This document shows positions 44,453 to 54,006 of a stretch of DNA of 64,000 nt, in pieces. Location of the stretch: the NCBI RefSeq assembly GCF_900129325.1, contig NZ_FQUP01000005.1, forward strand, positions 124,001 to 188,000. The letters run 5' to 3'. The notes below the pieces were generated by a model that did not search any database, was not told the DNA's origin, and saw nothing but the letters and a program-made list of their open reading frames with translations. How positions within the stretch are numbered: position 1 is the stretch's first letter; each line of letters begins with the position of its first letter. A program made the position numbers and the translations under genes. The DNA comes from Kaistia soli DSM 19436. Lineage in GTDB: Bacteria; Pseudomonadota; Alphaproteobacteria; Rhizobiales; Kaistiaceae.

Positions 44453-45667
44453 TCATTGATTACAGCTTGGGATCTTTAGGACCATCGCAAGCCCGCCGGT
44501 GCTGGCCGGCGTGGCGGTGATGCTTCCGCCGTGGCTCTCGATCGCCTGCTTGGCAATAGCCAGACCAAGTCCGAAGCCACCATCCGGCTCAGCATTCTGG
44601 GATCGCGAGAAAGGTTGGAAAATCCAATCTAACTCGGATTCGTGAAGCCCTGGTCCCTGGTCGACCACGGACAGCACCAGAACTTGGTCTTCGATCTCCG
44701 CTTCGACCGAAACGCGTGAGCCGACGGCCGTATACTTGACGGCGTTGCGGATGACGTTTTCGAAGGCCCGGTAGATAAGCTCGCCATTGACCTTGGCGAT
44801 GAAATGCTCAGGCCCGCGGAAATCGACCTTGATGGATCGCGTTTGCGCTTCGAAGGCCGCATCGACCACAATTTCCTGCAGCAGATCGATGAGATCGACC
44901 GTTTGGCGCTCGATCGGCAGATCGGAGCGATCGGACAAACGGGCCAAGGTCAGAATTTCGCCGATCAAGCCGTCCATGCGTTCAATCTCACGCGATATCC
45001 GTTCGATCATCGCGCTCAGCCTGGCGGGGTTCTGCTCGATCACGCCAAGCGATGCTTGAAGACGTGACAGGGGCGACCGCAATTCATGCGACACGTCGCT
45101 GAACAAACGACGCTGCGAAAGACGCAAGTCTTCCAAGCGCGTGGCGGTGGTATCGAAATCCGCCGCGAGTTCGGCGAGTTCGTCGCGCCGGCCCGCCATT
45201 TCGTCCGAAATGCGGACGTCGAACCGGCCATGCGCAAGGGCGCTCAGTCCGTTGCGGATGTGGGTGATCGGCCGGACGAGATTGCGGGCCAGCCAGTAGG
45301 CGGCGATCGCGGCCGCCAGCACGATCGACACCCACGGAAAAAGCCTCGGCCAGACATAGTCGATAAGGCCTGGTTCCACGATGGCGACGTCGATCTTGGA
45401 CCCGTTCGCGGACGGATCGGAGATGACCATTATCCCGTTGACGGCCAGTTCCTTTTCGGCGGCCCTCGCGACCGTCGTTGCTGAGCCGACATTCTTTTCG
45501 GCGAGCAGCCGGTTGATGATGGCGGTAGCGAAGTCGCGCTTTGCGACCTCCACTTCGCGAGGAAACGGTTCGATCTGCAAGGCTTTGGTGATCGTGAACA
45601 GCGCGACAACCGAAACGGCCATAGTCAGCCAGATGGTCAGGAAGAATTTCCAGAACAGGCGCCGCAT
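44453..45667 (-). CDS. Sensor histidine kinase (CpxA/EnvZ-like)
   Basis: This 404-aa inner-membrane kinase has TM1 at about 7-26, a periplasmic domain of about 80 residues, TM2 at about 110-128, HAMP at about 128-182, and HisKA with phospho-acceptor H194 in FSDVSHELRSPLSRLQ. The HATPase domain has N-box NVIRNAVKYTA, G1 VVDQGPGLHE and G2 GGFGLGLAIAKQAIESHGG. ATG 45667 overlaps the response-regulator stop (ATGA), so the in-frame extension to 45718 is excluded. It likely controls the divergent RND pump in response to an envelope stress or drug. Confidence 0.92.
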   Translation of the reverse strand: MRRLFWKFFLTIWLTMAVSVVALFTITKALQIEPFPREVEVAKRDFATAIINRLLAEKNVGSATTVARAAEKELAVNGIMVISDPSANGSKIDVAIVEPGLIDYVWPRLFPWVSIVLAAAIAAYWLARNLVRPITHIRNGLSALAHGRFDVRISDEMAGRRDELAELAADFDTTATRLEDLRLSQRRLFSDVSHELRSPLSRLQASLGVIEQNPARLSAMIERISREIERMDGLIGEILTLARLSDRSDLPIERQTVDLIDLLQEIVVDAAFEAQTRSIKVDFRGPEHFIAKVNGELIYRAFENVIRNAVKYTAVGSRVSVEAEIEDQVLVLSVVDQGPGLHESELDWIFQPFSRSQNAEPDGGFGLGLAIAKQAIESHGGSITATPASTGGLAMVLKIPSCNQ

Positions 45668-46371
45668 CACCGATCCCGAAGCAGTTGATAGCCCAGCCCC
45701 CGGACGGACTGGATCCATGATTGTCCGTCCGGCCGACTGCCGAGCTTCTGGCGAACGCTGCTGATGTGAACGTCGATGCGGCGGTCGAAGGGCGTCAGGG
45801 CCCTGCCAAGCGCGCGCTGGGACAATTCCTGCTTCGACACGAGTTGGCCGGCATGGCGGGCCAGCACTTCGAGGATGCTGAATTCGGTACCGGTCAGTTC
45901 GAGCGGCGAACCACGCCAGTCCACCTTACGGCTCGCCGGATGCATCACGAGGTCGCCGGCGAACACCGTCTCGGGAGCAGCACCGGTCGTCCGGCCAGCA
46001 CGCCGCAGCACGGCGGTCAGGCGCGCTGCGAGTTCGCCGGGCGAACTCGGCTTGGGAACATAGTCGTCGGCACCGAGGTTCAGTCCGGCAATCCTATCGG
46101 CATCATCCCCCTTAGCCGTCAGCATGATCACGGGAATGTCACGCAGTCGCCGGATGCGCTGCAGCGTCTCGATGCCGTTCATTCTCGGCATCATGATGTC
46201 GAGCACGACGATATCGATCGTCCCGGTCTCGATGAGCATCAGAGCGGCACGACCATCCTGGGCCGTGAGGACATCGAAGCCCTCATCGACCAGATACTCC
46301 TTCAGCAGGGTTCCCAGCTCGATATCGTCGTCGACGAGAAGGACCCTGGCGGGATGGCGTGGTTCGCTCAT
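45667..46371 (-). CDS. OmpR-family response regulator (CpxR-like)
   Basis: This 234-aa regulator has receiver residues D14, D15 and D16 (VLLVDDDIELG), phospho-acceptor D58 (VVLDIMMPRMNG) and the lysine in MLTAKGDDADRIAGLNLGA. It carries a winged-helix output domain (about 135-232) with GTEFSILEVLARHAGQLVSK and DVHISSVRQKLG. It diverges from the RND operon. Its probable sites are two CTTAAC-containing direct repeats 21 bp apart in the 156-bp gap. Confidence 0.93.
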   Translation of the reverse strand: MSEPRHPARVLLVDDDIELGTLLKEYLVDEGFDVLTAQDGRAALMLIETGTIDIVVLDIMMPRMNGIETLQRIRRLRDIPVIMLTAKGDDADRIAGLNLGADDYVPKPSSPGELAARLTAVLRRAGRTTGAAPETVFAGDLVMHPASRKVDWRGSPLELTGTEFSILEVLARHAGQLVSKQELSQRALGRALTPFDRRIDVHISSVRQKLGSRPDGQSWIQSVRGLGYQLLRDR

Positions 46372-46417
46372 GGGTGAGGTCTAGACCAGGAGTCGGCAGC
46401 GAGCACCGACTTTTACC

Positions 46418-46455
46418 GAACTTAACACACCGCCTACAGCGCTTAACGCAGCGGC
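46418..46455. promoter_or_regulatory. Candidate response-regulator binding direct repeats
   Basis: The segments 46418-46434 and 46439-46455 share 12 of 17 bases, including CTTAAC at 46421-46426 and 46442-46447. The start-to-start distance is 21 bp, two helical turns, as expected for OmpR-type dimers. They lie between the divergent two-component and pump operons. Confidence 0.5.
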
Positions 46456-46527
46456 TGGTACTGACCCGGTGGGGAAGGGCAACGGACGCCATTCCCGATG
46501 CAGCAGTCCAGTCTTGAAAGCAGATGC

Positions 46528-47613
46528 ATGAGGCGCTTCCCCCTCGCCATTTTTCCGGCCGCCTTCGGCCTAGCCCTTATGACAATGGCGCCCGCCATGT
46601 CCGCGGAGGAGGCGCAACAGCAGGAGGCTGCAGCCCTCACGGTGGAAGTCGTCAAGCCGACGCAGCAGCAATGGCCGGAGACCGTGCCGGCGAGCGGTTG
46701 GCTGAAACCCTGGCAAGAGGCGATCATCGCGGCCGAGATTGGCGGGCTTAGGATCACCGACATCCTCGTCGACGTCGGCAGCGTCGTCACGAAGGGGGAG
46801 CCGGTCGCGAAGCTCCTGCAGGACACCGTCGAAGCCGACCTGCGCAAGCAGCAGGCCGCAGTGGAGACCGCGAAGGCTAACCTCGCAAAGGCCAAGGCCG
46901 ATGCCGACAGAACGCGCAAACTGCAGAACACTGGCGCGCTGTCGCAGGAGGATATCACCACCAAACTCGTTTCCGAGCAGACGGCCCAGGCGGATCTCGA
47001 TTCGGCCAATGCAGCTCTCGACAGCATCAAGATCCAGCTCAGCCAGACCACGATCTTGGCCCCGGACGACGGGCTCATCTCGTCGCGCTCAGCGCAGCTG
47101 GGCAATGTCGTGTCGTCCGGCGCCGAGCTGTTCCGCATGATCCGGCAGCAGCGCGTCGAATGGCAGGCCGAGGTGTCCGCGCGCTATCTTTCCCGCATCA
47201 GCGTCGGGATGACGGCCGAGATCGCCGGCCCGGCCGGCAAGATCATCAAGGGCACGGTACGCCTGATCGGTCCGACCGTCGACAGCAACACCGGCCGCGC
47301 GATCGTCTATATCGCCCTTCCTCCGGACGACCGCCCGCCCGAGGGCATCTATGTGTCCGGGGAAATAGAGCTTGCATCGACAAGCGCGCTGACCGTGCCG
47401 GATACGGCGCTCGTGTTCCGCGACGGCTTGAACTACGTCTTCACCGTCGATGCGGACCATCGTGTCAAGCGCGTCCGCGTCGATACCGGACGCCGCCGGG
47501 ACGGCGCCGTCGAGATCCTTTCCGGAATTGTCAGCAGCGATGACGTGGTGAAGTCCGGCGGGGCGTTCCTTGCCGACAATGCACTGGTCACGGTCAGCGG
47601 AGCGTCGAAATGA
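46528..47613 (+). CDS. RND efflux periplasmic adaptor
   Basis: This 361-aa adaptor has a signal peptide (MRRFPLAIFPAAFGLALMTM...MSA). The two lipoyl half-domains (EAIIAAEIGGLRITDILVDV and ILAPDDGLISSRSAQLGNVV) flank a coiled-coil hairpin of about 60 residues rich in AKA repeats. ATG 46528 gives the best signal peptide, though ATG 46498 in the same frame cannot be excluded. It overlaps the pump gene by four bases and is first in a three-gene tripartite operon. Confidence 0.88.
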   Translation: MRRFPLAIFPAAFGLALMTMAPAMSAEEAQQQEAAALTVEVVKPTQQQWPETVPASGWLKPWQEAIIAAEIGGLRITDILVDVGSVVTKGEPVAKLLQDTVEADLRKQQAAVETAKANLAKAKADADRTRKLQNTGALSQEDITTKLVSEQTAQADLDSANAALDSIKIQLSQTTILAPDDGLISSRSAQLGNVVSSGAELFRMIRQQRVEWQAEVSARYLSRISVGMTAEIAGPAGKIIKGTVRLIGPTVDSNTGRAIVYIALPPDDRPPEGIYVSGEIELASTSALTVPDTALVFRDGLNYVFTVDADHRVKRVRVDTGRRRDGAVEILSGIVSSDDVVKSGGAFLADNALVTVSGASK

Positions 47614-50600
47614 ATTTCTCCGCCTGGTCCATCCGCAGCCCCGTCCCCTCCATCCTGCTGTTCTTCCTGCTGACCTTCTGCGGTCTGCTGGCATTCGAGA
47701 AGCTCGCCGTCCAGAACTTCCCGGACATGGATCTGCCGACGATTACGATCTCCGCTTCGCTGGAAGGCGCGGCGCCGTCACAGCTCGAGACCGAAGTGGC
47801 GCGCAAGATCGAGGACAGCCTCGCGTCGCTCAGCCTGCTCGATCACATCACAACGACCATCACCGACGGATCGGTGTCGATTAGCGTCTCCTTCAAGCTG
47901 GAGAAGAACAGCGAAACCGCGCTCAACGAGGTCCGCAACGCCGTCGACAGCGTCAAGGCCGACCTGCCATCGGAAATGGCGTCGCCCAGCGTCACCAAGG
48001 TAACGACGCAGAGTTCGCCGCTCGTGACATTCGCGGTCCAGTCCAGCCGCCTCGGCGAGACCGAGCTCTCCTGGTTCGCCGACAATGAGATGACCAAGGC
48101 CTTGCTCGCCGTTCCCGGCGTCGGCGATGTCAGCCGGCTCGGCGGCGTCGACCGCGAAGTTCATGTCGACCTCAATCCCGATCTCCTCACCTCGGTCGGG
48201 ATCACCGCTGCTTCGGTGTCGTCACAACTGGTGGCGGTCCAGGCCGATCGCTCCGGCGGCAAGGGTGAAATCGGCGGCAGCCAGCAGACGATCCGCACGC
48301 GCGGCGCCATGGATTCGGTCGAGGCGCTGTCGGCCCTCAGCATTCCGCTTTCCAACGGCAAGTCGGTTCGTCTCGATCAGGTTGCCGATGTCAGCGACAG
48401 CTTTGCCGACCGTTCCTCGCTAGCCTATCTCGACGGCAAGCCGGTCATTGCCGTGCAGGTCAAGCGGAGCAACGGGTTTTCCGATACGGGCGTCTATTCC
48501 GCTCTCCAGGCTGCGATGAAGCAGTTCGCGGCCGACAATCCCGATGTCCAGATCACTGAAGCCTACAGCACCGTCACCCCGATCATCGAAAACTACGACG
48601 GCTCCATGCACATGCTCTACGAGGGCGCGGTGCTGGCGGTGATCGTGGTGTTCCTGTTCCTGCGCGATTGGCGAGCGACGATGCTCGCGGCCGTCGCCCT
48701 GCCGCTCTCCGTCATACCGACCTTTCTCGGGATGTACTTCTTCGGGTTCAGCCTCAACACAGTGACACTGCTGGCTCTGTCGCTCGTCGTCGGCATTCTC
48801 GTTGACGATGCGATCGTCGAGATCGAGAACATCTCCCGCCATCTCCATATGGGGAAATCGCCGTTCGAGGCTGCGCTGGAAGCCGCCGACGAGATCGGTC
48901 TCGCCGTGATCGCGACAACGTTCACCCTCGTCGCCGTCTTCCTGCCAACCGCTTTCATGAGCGGCATTCCGGGTCTGATTTTCCGCCAGTTCGGCGTCAC
49001 TGCGGCCATGGCCGTACTCGCCTCGCTCCTGGTGGCGCGGCTGCTCACGCCGATGATGGCCGCCTATCTGATGAAGGCCAAGCCAGTGGAAAAGGAAAAA
49101 GAGGACGGCCGCCTCATGCGGTTCTACCTCTCGGTCGTCCGCGGCTGTCTTCACCATCGCGGACTGACCATGCTGGCGGTCCTTGTCTTTGTCGGCCTGT
49201 CGCTCTCGACCATACCGCTGCTCAAATCCGGCTTCCTCCCGGCGTCGGACAATTCTCAGACGAAGGTGACCCTGACGCTCCAGCCGGGCAGCACGATCGA
49301 GCAGACCGATGCGATCGCGAAGCGTGTCTCGGAAATCTTGCTGACGGTCCCTCACGTCACGCATGTGTTCAACGCTGTCGGCACCGCGTCGAGCGGTAGC
49401 GGTCTGACCTCAAGCACCACTTCCGACACAAAGACCGCGACGCTCGTCGTCGACCTCACGCCGATCGGCGATCGCAGCGAGAAGCAGTCCGAAATCGAGG
49501 GCGAGATGCGCAAGGCGCTGGCGGTGGTGCCGGGCGTCCGCATCGAAGTGGGCAGTGGCGGTAACGGCACCCAGCTGCAGATCACGCTCGCCAGCGACGA
49601 TTCCGCCACCCTCGATCAGGCGGCCACCAAGCTTGAGGAGCAGCTTCGTACGCTGCACGGCCTTGGCGCCGTGACATCGAGCGCATCGATGGAAGCGCCC
49701 GAGATTCAGATCACGCCGAATTTCGCCCGTGCCGCTGCGGTCGGCGTCACGTCCGACGCGATTGCTGAGGCGGTGCGCGTCGCGACCGGCGGCGACTACT
49801 CCGCATCCATGTCGAAGCTAAATCTTTCGCAGCGCCAGCTTCCGATCCGTGTTCGGTTCGACCCCGCCACGCGATCTGATCTCGACCGGATCGCCAATCT
49901 TCAGGTGAAAGGGACCAATGGCAATGTCGACCTCGGCTCGATCGCCGACATCCGCATCGGCGGCAGCCCCTCCGAGATCGATCGTATCGATCGCTCGCGG
50001 AACGTCACCCTCACTGTCGAGCTGAACGGCCGCATCCTCAACGACGTCTACAAGGAAGCGCAGGCTCTGGACGCCCTGAAGAATCTGCCTAAAGGCGTGC
50101 ACTTGGTTCAGCAGGGCGAGTTGCAGCGCAGTTCAGAGCTGTTTTCGAGCTTCGGGCTCGCCATGGGCATCGGCGTGTTCTGCATCTACGCGGTTCTCGT
50201 GCTGCTGTTCCACGACTTCCTGCAGCCCTTCACCATCCTGATGGCGCTGCCGTTGTCGCTCGGCGGAGCTCTTGTTCCGCTGGTCGTCACCGACACCAGC
50301 TTCTCCATGTCGGCGGTCATCGGGTTGCTGATGCTGATGGGCGTCGTGACCAAGAACTCCATCCTGCTGGTCGAATACGCGATCATGGCGCGGCGCGAGG
50401 GCATGACGCGGTTCGATGCGCTGATCGACGCCTGCCATAAGCGCTCGCGCCCGATCATCATGACGACGATCGCGATGGGCTTCGGCATGTTGCCGGTGGC
50501 GCTGAGCCTGACCGGCGGGGATTCAAGCTTCCGTCGCCCGATGGCCATCGTCGTCATCGGTGGCCTGCTGGTGTCGACCTTCCTCAGCCTGCTGGTGATC

Positions 50601-50717
50601 CCGGTCATCTTCACTTTTATCGATGACCTCGAGCACTGGCTGGGACGGCTGTTCCGTCGCAGCCCGTCCGCGCATTCGGAGCCGGCGGCCCCGGCGGCCC
50701 CGGCGGCCGGTCACTAG
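47610..50717 (+). CDS. RND efflux pump permease
   Basis: This 1035-aa AcrB-family pump opens AWSIRSPVPSILLFFLLTFC. It has the TM4 relay aspartates in VVGILVDDAIVEIENISRHL. The second half includes IGLLMLMGVVTKNSILLVEY. The sequence groups with the MdtB/MexK-type heavy multidrug branch more than with metal pumps, since no metal-relay glutamate pattern is seen. The C-terminus ends in AAPAAPAAGH, a short proline-alanine tail encoded by a GC-rich microrepeat at about 50681-50709. Its OMF partner follows 33 bp later. Confidence 0.93.
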   Translation: MNFSAWSIRSPVPSILLFFLLTFCGLLAFEKLAVQNFPDMDLPTITISASLEGAAPSQLETEVARKIEDSLASLSLLDHITTTITDGSVSISVSFKLEKNSETALNEVRNAVDSVKADLPSEMASPSVTKVTTQSSPLVTFAVQSSRLGETELSWFADNEMTKALLAVPGVGDVSRLGGVDREVHVDLNPDLLTSVGITAASVSSQLVAVQADRSGGKGEIGGSQQTIRTRGAMDSVEALSALSIPLSNGKSVRLDQVADVSDSFADRSSLAYLDGKPVIAVQVKRSNGFSDTGVYSALQAAMKQFAADNPDVQITEAYSTVTPIIENYDGSMHMLYEGAVLAVIVVFLFLRDWRATMLAAVALPLSVIPTFLGMYFFGFSLNTVTLLALSLVVGILVDDAIVEIENISRHLHMGKSPFEAALEAADEIGLAVIATTFTLVAVFLPTAFMSGIPGLIFRQFGVTAAMAVLASLLVARLLTPMMAAYLMKAKPVEKEKEDGRLMRFYLSVVRGCLHHRGLTMLAVLVFVGLSLSTIPLLKSGFLPASDNSQTKVTLTLQPGSTIEQTDAIAKRVSEILLTVPHVTHVFNAVGTASSGSGLTSSTTSDTKTATLVVDLTPIGDRSEKQSEIEGEMRKALAVVPGVRIEVGSGGNGTQLQITLASDDSATLDQAATKLEEQLRTLHGLGAVTSSASMEAPEIQITPNFARAAAVGVTSDAIAEAVRVATGGDYSASMSKLNLSQRQLPIRVRFDPATRSDLDRIANLQVKGTNGNVDLGSIADIRIGGSPSEIDRIDRSRNVTLTVELNGRILNDVYKEAQALDALKNLPKGVHLVQQGELQRSSELFSSFGLAMGIGVFCIYAVLVLLFHDFLQPFTILMALPLSLGGALVPLVVTDTSFSMSAVIGLLMLMGVVTKNSILLVEYAIMARREGMTRFDALIDACHKRSRPIIMTTIAMGFGMLPVALSLTGGDSSFRRPMAIVVIGGLLVSTFLSLLVIPVIFTFIDDLEHWLGRLFRRSPSAHSEPAAPAAPAAGH

Positions 50718-50750
50718 TGGGCAATCCCTTTTTCGGGTGGATATGAAGAA

Positions 50751-52253
50751 ATGACTGCTGGACAGCCGGACTGCCGCATGCCTGAGAGGCGCATTCGACA
50801 CCTGAGACAGGCCATGAGGGTGGTCGGGATCGCCACATCGGTGAGCCTTCTCGGAGGCTGCCTCGTGGTCGGACCCGACTACAAGGCTCCCCAGCTTAAC
50901 CTCCCGTCGAAATGGGGTAGCAATCCGCGCAAGGCTGAGGTTCGGGCGCCTGAACTGTCGCGCTGGTGGGAGCGCTTGAACGATCCCTTGCTTAACAAGC
51001 TGATGGCCGAGGCCGTCGCCGGCAATCTCGATGTGGCAACTGCTAAGGCAAAGATCCGGGAAGCCCGCGCCACCCATAAGCAGGCGTTCGGGAGCTTGTT
51101 TCCTTCCGTGGAAGGCACCGCATCGGCGAACCGCGGCCGGGCCGACGAAGTGGTAGCCAACGACTTCAAGGCCGGGTTCGACTCCAGCTGGGAGTTGGAT
51201 CTGTTCGGCGCGAACAAACGTTCGGCGGAAGCGGCGCGGTTCGGCATCGATGCAGCTGAGTGGGAATTGCGGTCGACGCTGCTAACGCTCGTTGGCGACG
51301 TCGCCACCTATTATACAGAGGCCAGGGGCTATCAGGCGCGCATTGCTCTTGCCAAGCAGACCGCGTCGTCGCAGGCCAATACTGCGAAGTTGACCCGTAC
51401 CAAATTCGACGCCGGCACCGCCTCGGCCGTCGACGTCGCCAATGCGGAGGGCCAGGCGGCCAGCACGGCTGCGGATATTCCGACGCTGGAAAGCGCCTAT
51501 ACCGAGGACGTGCATCGTCTGGCCGTCCTGACCGGGCGGGAACCGAGCGCGTTAACTGACCAGATGGCAAAAGGCGGCCCCATCCCCGTGCCGCGGCTGC
51601 CGATCCCGACCGGCGTGCCCGCGGACGTCCTGCTGTCGCGACCGGATGTGCGCGCGGCCGAGCGGCAATATGCGCAATACACGGCGAAGGTCGGACAGGC
51701 GCAGGCGGCGCTGTATCCGAGCGTCAGTCTGTCGGGCAACATCGATACGGAAGGCGTCAAGATCGGCGATCTCGCGAAAGGCTCAGCGATCAGCTGGTCC
51801 TTCGGCCCCTCGCTCACCGTACCGATCTTCCAGGGCGGCCAGCTTCGCGCCGCGGTGGAAGTGGCTCAGGCTCAGCGCGATCAATATTTCATCGCTTACA
51901 AGTCTGCCGTACTGACGGCGCTTGAGGATGTCGAAAACGCCATCGTCTCGCTGAATAATCAGCGTATCGCCTATCGCAGGCGAAGCGTCTCGGCGAAGGC
52001 TTATATCGAGGCGTCACGGCTCTCGAATGCACTCTACCAATCCGGTGCCTCCAGCTTCCTGGACGTGCTGACGGCCGCGCGATCGGCCTATTCCGCCGAG
52101 GACGCCCAGATTCAGGGCCGCGTCGCGATCACGACGGACTATGTCGCGCTGAACAAGGCGCTGGGCGGCGGCTGGGACGGCCAGGTGGACAGCTCGAAGC
52201 CTGAGATCGTCGACACTCATACCGGACCGCATCTCGCGAAGATTCAGGAATAG
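50751..52253 (+). CDS. Outer-membrane efflux lipoprotein (OprM/NodT family)
   Basis: This 500-aa channel of the TolC superfamily has a signal with lipobox SLLGGC, so it is anchored at the periplasmic face of the outer membrane. After the mature Cys it continues VVGPDYKAPQ, the NodT/OprM hallmark. Two repeated helical hairpins carry the family segments NLDVATAKAKIREARATHKQ and LSRPDVRAAERQYAQYTAK. The start could be 50751, 50778 or 50814; I keep 50751. It completes the tripartite pump with the two genes upstream. Confidence 0.92.
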   Translation: MTAGQPDCRMPERRIRHLRQAMRVVGIATSVSLLGGCLVVGPDYKAPQLNLPSKWGSNPRKAEVRAPELSRWWERLNDPLLNKLMAEAVAGNLDVATAKAKIREARATHKQAFGSLFPSVEGTASANRGRADEVVANDFKAGFDSSWELDLFGANKRSAEAARFGIDAAEWELRSTLLTLVGDVATYYTEARGYQARIALAKQTASSQANTAKLTRTKFDAGTASAVDVANAEGQAASTAADIPTLESAYTEDVHRLAVLTGREPSALTDQMAKGGPIPVPRLPIPTGVPADVLLSRPDVRAAERQYAQYTAKVGQAQAALYPSVSLSGNIDTEGVKIGDLAKGSAISWSFGPSLTVPIFQGGQLRAAVEVAQAQRDQYFIAYKSAVLTALEDVENAIVSLNNQRIAYRRRSVSAKAYIEASRLSNALYQSGASSFLDVLTAARSAYSAEDAQIQGRVAITTDYVALNKALGGGWDGQVDSSKPEIVDTHTGPHLAKIQE

Positions 52254-52728
52254 CGCAATTGAGTCCGATGAACGACGGCGGCGGCGGCATGGACAGCGCC
52301 GCCCCTCGGCGTCGCTCTTTGCCAGAGCTTTTCGCTTCGCTCCGGTCGGTCGGATGGCCGCCATCCGATTGAAGCCGACATGCCCGCCTCCGCCCGTCGA
52401 GTAGAGCGGCTACCGAGCTTTCGCAGATTTTGTGCGACGTTTTGTTGACGGCGAAAAGAGGAACCGATGGTTCCTGAATCCATCATCTTTGGTCGCGCGT
52501 CGAGACCCTGCTGCACGCCAAAGAAACCCCCGACCTTTCATAATAATCGTCGCGCCCACCGGGAGATCTTGAGGCGAGGTTTTCCGCCTTTGTTACGATA
52601 TTCCCGCGAGCACTGAGCTCGCGCCGACCGTCTCACAACTGATCCCATAAAAAAGCGGTCCGCCATAGGCGGACCGCGAAGTGCCCCCTGGGGTGTCGGG
52701 GGAGGAGGTCAGGATATTTTATTGTTGG
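52254..52728. other. Gene-free region between convergent efflux channel and porin genes
   Basis: This 475-bp stretch shows no supported gene. A 7-bp inverted repeat CGCGAGC/GCTCGCG (52605-52623) and the strong porin terminator near its right end are the only structures I can support. Confidence 0.6.
52647..52677 (-). terminator. Rho-independent terminator of the porin gene
   Basis: On the minus strand GCGGTCCGCC (52677-52668) and GGCGGACCGC (52664-52655) form a perfect 10-bp stem with a 3-base loop, followed by TTTTTTAT. It begins 51 bases after the porin stop codon. This is the clearest intrinsic terminator in the window. Confidence 0.9.
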
Positions 52729-54006
52729 TTACCAGGAGCGCTTCATCCAGAGATTGACCGCCCACGCGTCACCATCGTCTTCGTTCTTGACGGCGGTGCG
52801 TCCGTCGGAGACGTCGACATGAGAGTACTGGGCGTCGAGCATCAGATCGAGGCCCGTAACTGGGGTCCAGCCCGTCGAGAACACGCCGCGATAGGCATCG
52901 ACCGTGTAGTTATCGAAATAGCCATCGCCATCATATGATGCATATCCGCCGGTGACAGCCGACCAGACCGCTGGCGTCCAGACATGCTTGTAGGAGGCGA
53001 GAGCAGACCAGCTCGAGCCCGGGGCAGCCGACGCGATGAAGCTCTCATCGAGTGAAGAGGTCAGGTTGGCGACCGACGTGCCGCCGGAGATGCCGGTATA
53101 AGAATTGGCGTTGTCGCCATAGTTACCCGTGATGAAGAACTTGTCGCCGGGCGAGAAGGCGTCGAGAGCAAATTCGACACTGCCGCCGACCGCAAAACCG
53201 GTCTTCGCCGTGTAGATGTAGGGATTGAGCTCACTTCCCGCGCCAGTACGATCTTCGGCATTGTTCACATAGGCTGCGGCGATCTTGGTCGAGAAGATGC
53301 CGGAAGCATATGTCAGCGCAGCGACGATGTCCGGAATGTTGTCCTGTCCGCCGGAATAGTACGTCCCGTCGGATTCCTCGACGCCGTCCGTCGCGCCGGC
53401 GGAACCACGGTCACGTTGATCTTCGACCGAGAGCGCCAGTCCGAAGCCGTTCACGGCATACGTGACCTGGATGTGGTCAGTGGTCTGGTCCGAACCGAAT
53501 GAGCCGGTATCCGTGTAGCCACGCCCGAAATCATAAAGCGAGGTGAATCGGCCGGCCTTGACCGGACCGATCGACAGCCAGGCGCTGTCCACATAGGCCG
53601 AGTTTGTCGAGGAATTGACGATCTGCGACGCCGATTCCGTGAACGAGCCGCTATTGCCCGACTGAGCGCGGTAGTCCAGGAAGCCGGTGAGATTGCCGTA
53701 TTCAGTGACCGAAGAAGCGGTCAACTGAACCGATGCCTCGGTGTAGAAGTTCGACCACTGGCTCTTCGGATAGGTTGAGTTGTAGGTTCCAAAGTCAGTG
53801 TCGCCAAAAGACGTGCCGAACTTCACGTAGCCGCCGACCTTGATGCAGGTGTCAGTGCCGGGCGAATAGAAGAAGCCTGCACCGAACGCATCACACACTT
53901 TAACATAGTCGACCGGCTCGGCGACAGTAAGGTCCGCTGCCTGAGCGCTCCCTGCGATCATCAGTGTGGCAGCAGAACAGAGTAGCTTGGTCTTCCAGTG
54001 CATCAT
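52729..54006 (-). CDS. Alphaproteobacterial outer-membrane porin (Porin_2 family)
   Basis: This 425-aa porin has signal peptide MMHWKTKLLCSAATLMIAGSAQA and a mature start ADLTVAEPVDYVKVCDAFGA. The pair of cysteines in VKVCDAFGAG and GTDTCIKVGGYVKFG is diagnostic for the Brucella Omp2/Rhizobium RopA type. The body is rich in Gly, Tyr and Asp, as expected for a 16-strand trimeric barrel, and the C-terminus is aromatic (MKRSW). ATG 54006 has a GGGAAA site upstream. It is monocistronic, with its own terminator and a long AT-rich upstream region. Confidence 0.95.
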   Translation of the reverse strand: MMHWKTKLLCSAATLMIAGSAQAADLTVAEPVDYVKVCDAFGAGFFYSPGTDTCIKVGGYVKFGTSFGDTDFGTYNSTYPKSQWSNFYTEASVQLTASSVTEYGNLTGFLDYRAQSGNSGSFTESASQIVNSSTNSAYVDSAWLSIGPVKAGRFTSLYDFGRGYTDTGSFGSDQTTDHIQVTYAVNGFGLALSVEDQRDRGSAGATDGVEESDGTYYSGGQDNIPDIVAALTYASGIFSTKIAAAYVNNAEDRTGAGSELNPYIYTAKTGFAVGGSVEFALDAFSPGDKFFITGNYGDNANSYTGISGGTSVANLTSSLDESFIASAAPGSSWSALASYKHVWTPAVWSAVTGGYASYDGDGYFDNYTVDAYRGVFSTGWTPVTGLDLMLDAQYSHVDVSDGRTAVKNEDDGDAWAVNLWMKRSW

